Of a DNA stretch of 64,000 bases, positions 58,910-64,000 are shown one piece after another. Positions within the stretch are counted from its first letter, which is position 1, and each line of letters opens with the position of its first letter. This DNA comes from Stutzerimonas stutzeri. Its GTDB lineage: Bacteria; Pseudomonadota; Gammaproteobacteria; Pseudomonadales; Pseudomonadaceae. Below the pieces are notes generated by a model that made no database searches, was not told the origin of the DNA, and saw only the letters and a list, made by a program, of their open reading frames with translations. The translations under genes were made by a program, and so were the position numbers. The DNA lies in assembly GCF_018138085.1 (NCBI RefSeq), contig NZ_CP073105.1, positions 4,216,001 through 4,280,000 on the forward strand, given 5' to 3'.

Positions 58910-59628
58910 CAGACTTTGCCTTTTATGAATGCCGCGATCGTTGCCGCCACGTCGTCGGCTCGCTCTAGCGGAAGACCGTGACTGGATCCCGGCACCAGCT
59001 CGGCCAGGATGCCAGGCATCCAGCGCTGCAGCGCGGCGCAGGCCGACGCCGGGACCAATGCATCGTTGCCCGCGAACAGATGCAGTTGCGGGCCGAAATA
59101 GCCATGCAGCGCGGCGCGCCCATCGAGTTCGGCCAGCAACTGCAGGCCGGCGTCCAGTACGGCGACCGGCAGTTCGGCGTGGCTGACCTGCAACTGCCTC
59201 GCCAGCGTTCGCGGATCGTAGGCACCGCGACTGCATAGCGAGCGGAAGCGCTTCAACGTCTCCTGCGGGTCGAGCCTGAACGCCTCATGAAAGGCATCGA
59301 AAATATCCGGGGCCATGCCTTCGGGCCACTGTGGTCGGGCACGGAAGCAGGGATTGCTGGCGATGGTGATCAGCCCGCGGCAGCTATCGACACGCCGCGC
59401 GGCGAGCTGCGCGGCCAGCATGCCGCCCAGGGACCAACCGGCCAGCCAGCTGTCGCGGGGAATGCGACGGTCCAGCTCGTCGAGCCAGGCGTTGGCCTGG
59501 GCCAGTTCGGGCAGGGGTTCGATGACGACGTCGAGTTCCGGCGCGAGCTCTGTAAGCGCCTCGCACAAGGGCTGCAACGCCGCCGGGCCAAACGCCCATC
59601 CGGGCAGCAAAATCAGCTGTTCACGCAT
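58909..59628 (-). CDS. bioH: Pimeloyl-[ACP] methyl ester esterase BioH
   Basis: 239-residue alpha/beta hydrolase that removes the methyl group from pimeloyl-ACP methyl ester. The nucleophile Ser is in [15 protein letters not shown]; the catalytic Asp is in [15 protein letters not shown] and His in [14 protein letters not shown]. The N-terminal [14 protein letters not shown] matches BioH. It lies between bioF (8-base overlap) and bioC, confirming its role. Confidence 0.95.
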   Translation of the reverse strand: MREQLILLPGWAFGPAALQPLCEALTELAPELDVVIEPLPELAQANAWLDELDRRIPRDSWLAGWSLGGMLAAQLAARRVDSCRGLITIASNPCFRARPQWPEGMAPDIFDAFHEAFRLDPQETLKRFRSLCSRGAYDPRTLARQLQVSHAELPVAVLDAGLQLLAELDGRAALHGYFGPQLHLFAGNDALVPASACAALQRWMPGILAELVPGSSHGLPLERADDVAATIAAFIKGKV

Positions 59629-60802
59629 CCGCTTCAGGCTCCTCGGCCAATCGATTCCAGCATTCGGCCAGGATATCCAGCAGTCGTTCCACCTGGGCTG
59701 CGCTATGCGACGCGCTGAAGGTCACCCGTAGCCGTGCGCTGCCGGCCGGCACCGTCGGAGGGCGGATGGCGCCGACCAGCACACCCCGTTCACGCAGCGC
59801 CGCAGAGAGTTTCAGGGCACGCTCGCTGCTGCCGACAAGAATCGGCTGAATGGGCGTCGGACTGTCCATAAGCGTCAAACCGATCTCGGCCGCACCCTGG
59901 CGGAAACGCGTTATCAGGCTGTTCAGATGATCGCGACGCCAGCTCTCTGCGCGCAGCAGCTCGAGACTTTTGAGGGTGGCGCAGGCGACCGCCGGCGGCT
60001 GGCTGGTGGTGTATATGTAGGGCCGGGCGAACTGAATCAGCGTCTCGATCAGTTCCTCGCTGCCGGCGACAAAAGCCCCTGCGGTCCCGAACGCCTTGCC
60101 CAGCGTGCCAACCAGCACTGGCACGTCATCGATACCCAGCCCGAAATGCTCGACGATGCCACCACCAGTTTTGCCCAGCGGGCCGAAGCCATGGGCGTCA
60201 TCGACCATCACCCAGGCGCCTCGGGTTGTCGCGGTGGCACACAGCGCTGGCAGGTCGGCCAGATCGCCGTCCATGCTGAACACCCCGTCGGTGACCACCA
60301 GCGTATCGCCGGTGGCCTTGTCGAGACGCTTGGCCAGGCTGTCGGCATCGTTGTGCAGGTAGCGCGAAAAGCGCGCGCCACTGAGCAAACCGGCGTCGAG
60401 CAAGGAAGCGTGGTTGATACGGTCTTCCAGTACCGTATCGCCCTGCCCCACCAGCGCCGTAACGGCCGCCAAATTGGCCATGTAACCGGTGGAGAACAGC
60501 AACGCGCGCGGCCGGCCGGTGAAGTCAGCCAGGGCTTCTTCGAGCTGGTGATGCGGCGTGCTGTGGCCCATCACCAGATGCGAGGCGCCGCCACCCACAC
60601 CCCAGCGCTCGGCACCCTGCTGCATGGCGCGGATCACCTCGGGGTGGCTGGCCAGCCCCAGATAATCGTTGGAACAGAACGCCAGCAACTGTTCGCCATC
60701 GACCATCACCTCCGGCTGCTGAGGGGTCTCGAGCAACGGACGCTGACGATAGAGGTGCGCGGCGCGGCGCTCGGCGAGGCGGGAAGCGAGATCGAAAGGC
60801 AT
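59621..60802 (-). CDS. bioF: 8-amino-7-oxononanoate synthase BioF
   Basis: 393-residue PLP enzyme condensing pimeloyl-ACP with L-alanine. PLP Lys is in [19 protein letters not shown]; other blocks are [37 protein letters not shown] and [12 protein letters not shown]. The start [20 protein letters not shown] is family-typical; the open frame continues upstream through a repeat and lacks similarity. It is separated from bioB by a 85-bp repeat-containing gap. Confidence 0.96.
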   Translation of the reverse strand: MPFDLASRLAERRAAHLYRQRPLLETPQQPEVMVDGEQLLAFCSNDYLGLASHPEVIRAMQQGAERWGVGGGASHLVMGHSTPHHQLEEALADFTGRPRALLFSTGYMANLAAVTALVGQGDTVLEDRINHASLLDAGLLSGARFSRYLHNDADSLAKRLDKATGDTLVVTDGVFSMDGDLADLPALCATATTRGAWVMVDDAHGFGPLGKTGGGIVEHFGLGIDDVPVLVGTLGKAFGTAGAFVAGSEELIETLIQFARPYIYTTSQPPAVACATLKSLELLRAESWRRDHLNSLITRFRQGAAEIGLTLMDSPTPIQPILVGSSERALKLSAALRERGVLVGAIRPPTVPAGSARLRVTFSASHSAAQVERLLDILAECWNRLAEEPEADA

Positions 60803-60812
60803 AAAGGCTCGA

Positions 60813-60887
60813 TAAAAGCGGCTGGACGCTAGAGGCTGGACGAAAGAACCCTCTCGTCCAGCCTTCAGCCTCAAGCCTTCAGCGGCT
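60813..60887. repeat. GGCTGGA/AGCCT hairpin repeat between bioB and bioF
   Basis: Units GGCTGGACGCTAGAGGCTGG and CGTCCAGCCTTCAGCCTC form an imperfect inverted repeat (GGCTGGACGA with TCGTCCAGCC) with further AGCCTTCAGC units that reach the bioB stop codon. It is the same element type as at 34138-34200 and 63906-63941. As it lies inside the operon, it could cause partial termination or protect the bioB mRNA end. Confidence 0.6.
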
Positions 60888-61943
60888 TTATAACGCCGCG
60901 TTAACGAACAGCTTCGAATCGCGCTGCTCGACCAGGGCCTGCTCGATGGCGGCCTGGTGCACTTCGTCGTCGTGCTCTTCGCGCGCTTCGGGCTGGATGC
61001 CCAGGCGCTTGAACAGCAACATGTCCTTGTCGGCCTGCGGGTTGCCGGTGGTCAGCAACTTCTCGCCGTAGAAGATCGAGTTGGCGCCGGCGAGGAAGGC
61101 CAGGGCCTGCATCTGCTCGTTCATCTGCTCACGACCGGCCGACAGGCGCACATGGGACTTCGGCATCATGATCCGCGCCACGGCGAGCATGCGGATGAAG
61201 TCGAAAGGGTCGACGTCCTGCTCATCGGCCAGCGGTGTGCCCTTGACCTTGACCAGCATGTTAATCGGCACCGACTCGGGATGCTCCGGCAGGTTGGCCA
61301 GCTGGATCAGAAGACCGGCGCGGTCGTCCAGCGACTCGCCCATGCCGAGGATGCCGCCCGAGCAGATCTTCATCCCCGCATCGCGGACGTAGCTCAGCGT
61401 TTCCAACCGGTCGGCATAGGTGCGGGTGGTGATGATGTTGCCGTAGAACTCAGGCGAGGTATCCAGGTTGTGGTTGTAGTAGTCCAGGCCCGCGGCCGCC
61501 AGCGCCTTCGTCTGCTCCTGGTCGAGCTTGCCGAGGGTCATGCAGGTTTCCAGGCCCAGCGCCTTCACGCCTTCGACCATCTTCAGGACGTAGGGCATGT
61601 CCTTGGCGGACGGGTGCTTCCAGGCGGCGCCCATGCAGAAGCGCGTCGAGCCGATGGCCTTGGCTTCGGCGGCGGCATCGAGCACCTTCTGCACTTCCAT
61701 CAGCTTTTCTTTATCGAGGCCAGTGTTGTAGTGGCCTGATTGTGGGCAGTACTTGCAGTCTTCCGGGCAGGCGCCGGTTTTGATCGACAGCAAGGTCGAA
61801 ACCTGGACGCGGTTGGCATCGAAATGCTGGCGGTGCACGGCTTGAGCCTGGAAGATCAGGTCGTTGAAGGGTTGTTCGAAGAGCGCCTTGACTTCGGCGA
61901 GGCTCCAGTCGTGACGGGTAACGGAAGCGGCAGTGGCGCTCAT
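60888..61943 (-). CDS. bioB: Biotin synthase BioB
   Basis: 351-residue radical-SAM enzyme inserting sulfur into dethiobiotin. The [4Fe-4S] motif [11 protein letters not shown] follows TLLSIKTGA. Residues for the second cluster lie in RFCMGAAWK and CMTLGKL. I place the start at 61943 ([13 protein letters not shown]): AAGGA is six bases upstream, whereas for the ATG two codons earlier it would be adjacent. It heads the bio operon and is controlled by the BirA-type operator next to comF. Confidence 0.97.
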   Translation of the reverse strand: MSATAASVTRHDWSLAEVKALFEQPFNDLIFQAQAVHRQHFDANRVQVSTLLSIKTGACPEDCKYCPQSGHYNTGLDKEKLMEVQKVLDAAAEAKAIGSTRFCMGAAWKHPSAKDMPYVLKMVEGVKALGLETCMTLGKLDQEQTKALAAAGLDYYNHNLDTSPEFYGNIITTRTYADRLETLSYVRDAGMKICSGGILGMGESLDDRAGLLIQLANLPEHPESVPINMLVKVKGTPLADEQDVDPFDFIRMLAVARIMMPKSHVRLSAGREQMNEQMQALAFLAGANSIFYGEKLLTTGNPQADKDMLLFKRLGIQPEAREEHDDEVHQAAIEQALVEQRDSKLFVNAAL

Positions 61944-61993
61944 GGGCATTCCTTGTAATAAATAGCGGCTCGGCGGCCTGGCACGGATGCGAA

Positions 61994-62022
61994 ATGGTTA
62001 GCCAAGGCCGAGGCGCTGTCAA
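61994..62022 (-). promoter_or_regulatory. Predicted bioB promoter
   Basis: On the minus strand a consensus -35 TTGACA (62022-62017) is followed after 17 bases by AACCAT (61999-61994), a moderate -10. Transcription would start about 45 bases before the bioB ATG. The -35 is contained in the left arm of the BirA-type operator. Confidence 0.6.
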
Positions 62023-62047
62023 CCAGGAAAGGAATCATGGTTTACAA
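62016..62047. promoter_or_regulatory. BirA-type biotin operator between bioB and comF
   Basis: CTGTCAACC (62016-62024), a 14-base spacer, then GGTTTACAA (62039-62047). The right arm is exactly the BirA half-site and the left arm (consensus TTGTAAACC) differs at two positions. BirA with biotinyl-AMP should bind here and block the bioB -35. The right arm covers the comF start codon region, so comF could be affected too. Confidence 0.8.
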
Positions 62048-62744
62048 CTGGCTAAATATTGAACACCACTGTTCGCTCTGCGACGAGCGCTGTGAAACCG
62101 GCCAATCGGTTTGTGGGGCCTGCGAAGCAGAACTGCCCTGGCTGCGCGAGCACTGCACCCTGTGCGCCCTGCCGTTACCGGCGTCCGGCCTGATCTGCGG
62201 TGAATGCCTGAAGCGCCCACCCGCGTTCGATCGGGTGATCGTACCGTGGCGCTTCGCCTTCCCTGTGGACACGCTCATCAGCCGCTTCAAACACCAAGCA
62301 CAATGGCCGCTCGGCCGGCTGCTGGCGGAGCACCTCTCGCAGCATTTGCAGCACGCGTTCGATGAAGGTTTGCCACGTCCCGATGCGCTTTTGCCGGTGC
62401 CCCTGGCCCGCAAACGGTATCGCCAGCGCGGCTTCAATCAGGCCCAGATGCTTGCCGATTGGCTAAGCGCGGCATTGGCGATCCCGGTCGACAAGAAGCT
62501 ATTGCAGCGGGTCCAGGACACTCAATCGCAGCAGGAGCTCGACGCCGCCGGTCGGCGGCGGAATCTGCGTCAAGCATTCGCTCTGACGGACGACCAAAAG
62601 CTGGCCGGGCGTCATCTGGCGATTGTCGACGACGTGCTCACCACGGGCGCCACCGCCGAGGCCCTGGCGCGCCTGCTCAAGCGAGCTGGCGCCGTACGCG
62701 TCGATGTCTATTGCCTGGCGCGTACACCGAAGCCCGGCGACTAG
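62037..62744 (+). CDS. comF: ComF family phosphoribosyltransferase-like protein
   Basis: 235-residue protein with an N-terminal zinc-ribbon-like part (CSLCDERC, CGAC, CTLC, CGEC) and a C-terminal type I phosphoribosyltransferase domain with the PRPP loop LAIVDDVLTTGATAEAL. ComF proteins are linked to DNA uptake in naturally competent bacteria, P. stutzeri among them, but the biochemical activity is not settled. AAAGGAATC precedes ATG. Divergent from bioB; its 5' end carries a BirA half-site. Confidence 0.93.
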   Translation: MVYNWLNIEHHCSLCDERCETGQSVCGACEAELPWLREHCTLCALPLPASGLICGECLKRPPAFDRVIVPWRFAFPVDTLISRFKHQAQWPLGRLLAEHLSQHLQHAFDEGLPRPDALLPVPLARKRYRQRGFNQAQMLADWLSAALAIPVDKKLLQRVQDTQSQQELDAAGRRRNLRQAFALTDDQKLAGRHLAIVDDVLTTGATAEALARLLKRAGAVRVDVYCLARTPKPGD

Positions 62745-62767
62745 CCAGGACTGCGGTTGTGTAAACA

Positions 62768-62788
62768 CGCCAGTGCAATACACTGGCG
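62768..62788. other. Perfect hairpin upstream of srkA
   Basis: CGCCAGTG-CAATA-CACTGGCG has an 8-bp stem with a 5-base loop. It lies between the comF stop and the srkA ribosome site (GGAG). No T tract; it may be an attenuating or protective hairpin, or an operator. Confidence 0.45.
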
Positions 62789-62808
62789 GCCCGTCCACGG
62801 AGCCGACC

Positions 62809-63783
62809 ATGAGCCACCCCTTCGACACGCTTACGCCTGACCTTGTGCTCGATGCGGTGGAAAGCGCCGGCTTCATCAGCGACGCTCGCGTACTGGCATT
62901 GAACAGCTACGAAAACCGCGTCTACCAGGTGGGCATCGAGGACGAGACGCCGATCGTGGCGAAGTTCTATCGCCCCGGCCGCTGGAGTAACGAGGCCATT
63001 GTCGAGGAGCATCAGTTCTCCTGGGAGCTGGCAGATCGCGAAATTCCAGTCGTGGCGCCATTTGAGCGCGACGGCAAAACCCTGTTCGAACACGCCGGCT
63101 TTCGCTTTGCGCTGTTCCCCCGCCGCGGCGGTCGCGCGCCGGAGCCGGGCAACCTGGATCAGCTCTACCGCCTCGGCCAACTGCTGGGTCGCATGCACGC
63201 GGTCAGCGCCAGCCGCCCCTTCGAGCACCGGGAAACACTCAATGCCCAACATTTCGGCCATGAGTCGCTGGCGACGCTGCTCGACGGTGGTTTCGTGCCC
63301 AAAAGCCTGCTGCCGGCCTACGAGTCGGTGGCGCGCGACCTATTGAAGCGTGTCGATGACGTTTTCGCCCGCACCGACTTTCAGCCGATCCGCCTGCATG
63401 GCGACTGCCACCCCGGCAACATTCTTGCCCGAGATGACGCGTTCCATCTGGTCGATCTGGACGACTGTCGCATGGGCCCGTCCGTGCAGGACATCTGGAT
63501 GATGCTCGCCGGCGAGCGTCACGAGCGGCTCGGACAGCTATCGGAGCTGGTGGACGGCTACAACGAGTTCCACGACTTCGCCCCGCGGGAACTGCCGCTG
63601 ATCGAAGCCCTGCGCGCCCTGCGCCTGATGCACTACAGCGCCTGGTTGGCACGCCGCTGGGATGACCCTGCCTTCCCGATGAGCTTTCCCTGGTTCGGCA
63701 GCGAACGGTACTGGGGCGACCAAGTGCTCATCCTGCGTGAACAGATGTCGGCACTGCAGGAAGAACCGTTGAAGCTGTTCTAA
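62809..63783 (+). CDS. srkA: Stress response Ser/Thr kinase SrkA (YihE)
   Basis: 324-residue cytoplasmic kinase of the HipA/choline-kinase-like fold; in E. coli it limits death under envelope and oxidative stress. ATP-lobe Lys is in TPIVAKFYRPGRW; the catalytic loop LHGDCHPGNIL and metal-binding FHLVDLDDCRMGPSVQDIW are intact. The start MSHPFDTLTPDLVLDAVESAG is preceded by GGAG. It follows comF by 64 bases and may share its transcript. Confidence 0.94.
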   Translation: MSHPFDTLTPDLVLDAVESAGFISDARVLALNSYENRVYQVGIEDETPIVAKFYRPGRWSNEAIVEEHQFSWELADREIPVVAPFERDGKTLFEHAGFRFALFPRRGGRAPEPGNLDQLYRLGQLLGRMHAVSASRPFEHRETLNAQHFGHESLATLLDGGFVPKSLLPAYESVARDLLKRVDDVFARTDFQPIRLHGDCHPGNILARDDAFHLVDLDDCRMGPSVQDIWMMLAGERHERLGQLSELVDGYNEFHDFAPRELPLIEALRALRLMHYSAWLARRWDDPAFPMSFPWFGSERYWGDQVLILREQMSALQEEPLKLF

Positions 63784-63808
63784 CGGCGGCTGGCGGCTGG
63801 ACGATTTC

Positions 63809-63905
63809 GTAGGGTGGATCACACTTCATCGATCCACCGGGTGGCGTTCCACCGGGTTGCGGCCCACCAACCATGCTCGGCGGATGTAAAAACCGACATC
63901 CACCC
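63809..63905. repeat. Diverged copy of the 139-bp repeat
   Basis: Shares AGGGTGGATCAC, CATCGATCCACC and GGATGTAAAA-CGACATCCACCC with the array at 4886-5440, though with internal changes, and lacks the tract from CTGCAGA to the REP-like end. It lies directly after srkA in the 158-bp gap before the last gene. Confidence 0.7.
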
Positions 63906-63941
63906 GACGAGCCTCGTCCAGCCTTCCAGCCTCCAGCGCTC
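63906..63941. repeat. AGCCT-type repeat before the last stop codon
   Basis: Sequence GACGAGCCTCGTCCAGCCTT and CCAGCCTCCAGCGCTC, closely like the segment beside the thiC stop at 5476-5500, reaches directly to the stop codon of the final gene on the minus strand. Confidence 0.55.
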
Positions 63942-64000
63942 TTATTCGGCTTTACGCTCTTCAACCAACCAATCCAGCCGCCAGCCACCTTCGCTCTGGC
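63942..64000 (-). CDS. C-terminal end of an unidentified protein, 5' part outside window
   Basis: The minus strand has a frame entering from the right edge and ending at the TAA in 63942-63944. Only about 18 residues are visible, ending ...QSEGGWRLDWLVEERKAE. They look like a real soluble C-terminus, and the AGCCT-type repeat stops exactly at this stop codon, as it does at thiC, ilvE and bioB, which supports a true gene end. Product unknown. Confidence 0.45.
   Translation of the reverse strand, partial: QSEGGWRLDWLVEERKAE

Overview
The window is a stretch of chromosome from a high-GC gammaproteobacterium. It is almost certainly a Pseudomonas in the broad sense, most like the stutzeri group (Stutzerimonas). 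This rests on gene order (nudF-yqiB-cpdA-yqiA; thiC/tolC/waaA; hldE-msbA; wapO through waaF; ilvE-glnE-aceEF-dipA-msrA; a bio operon with bioH; comF; srkA), on the near-canonical heptose-kinase cassette of pseudomonad LPS core, and on pseudomonad-style intergenic repeats. I see no tRNA, rRNA, CRISPR array, prophage or insertion sequence.

Layout. Positions 1-2604 (minus) hold the housekeeping string nudF-yqiB-cpdA-yqiA. Positions 2820-7600 hold a lipoprotein, a CytX-type HMP transporter, an array of four ~139-bp tandem repeats, and thiC behind a TPP riboswitch. Positions 7774-14081 hold a TolC-like channel, Kdo transferase waaA, an SMR exporter, an FAD oxidoreductase/aldo-keto reductase pair and a conserved protein of unknown role. 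Positions 14115-34124 are one large envelope-polysaccharide region. It contains hldE, a dnpA-like deacetylase, mig-14 and msbA; a strain-variable, more A+T-rich outer-core/O-chain module at 19764-25407 (kinase-like protein, hexapeptide acetyltransferase, O-antigen ligase, KpsC/S-like transferase, an unassigned GT-B-like protein, a GT2); then the conserved inner-core operon wapO, a PA5006-like kinase, wapQ, wapP, waaP, waaG, waaC, waaF. Most neighbours in this operon overlap by ATGA or TGATG.

Positions 34193-47193 hold ilvE, glnE, the pyruvate dehydrogenase genes aceE-aceF behind twin GntR-like operators, a small periplasmic protein, a DipA-like c-di-GMP phosphodiesterase and msrA. From 47589 onward the gene order corresponds, from memory of P. 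aeruginosa PAO1, to a different chromosomal neighbourhood. That part has three paralogous 600-residue acyl-CoA dehydrogenases (one separated from the others by a diguanylate cyclase gene), a small conserved protein, a SRPBCC/zinc-alcohol-dehydrogenase pair, the complete bioB-F-H-C-D operon, comF and srkA. The 47.2-47.6 kb gap is therefore a likely rearrangement junction, and it carries unexplained palindromes.

Regulatory signals read directly from the sequence: a TPP riboswitch (thiC), a BirA-type biotin operator overlapping a TTGACA -35 of bioB and the comF start codon, a tandem PsrA-type CAAAC-N4-GTTTG site upstream of the first acyl-CoA dehydrogenase, twin TGTAGTnnnACTACA palindromes upstream of aceE, and a 20-bp palindrome before msrA. 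Also present are four clear intrinsic terminators and a family of GGCTGGA/AGCCT-type repeats immediately after several stop codons. No wholly new system is demonstrated. The best candidates for novelty are the variable outer-core module and the repeat families.
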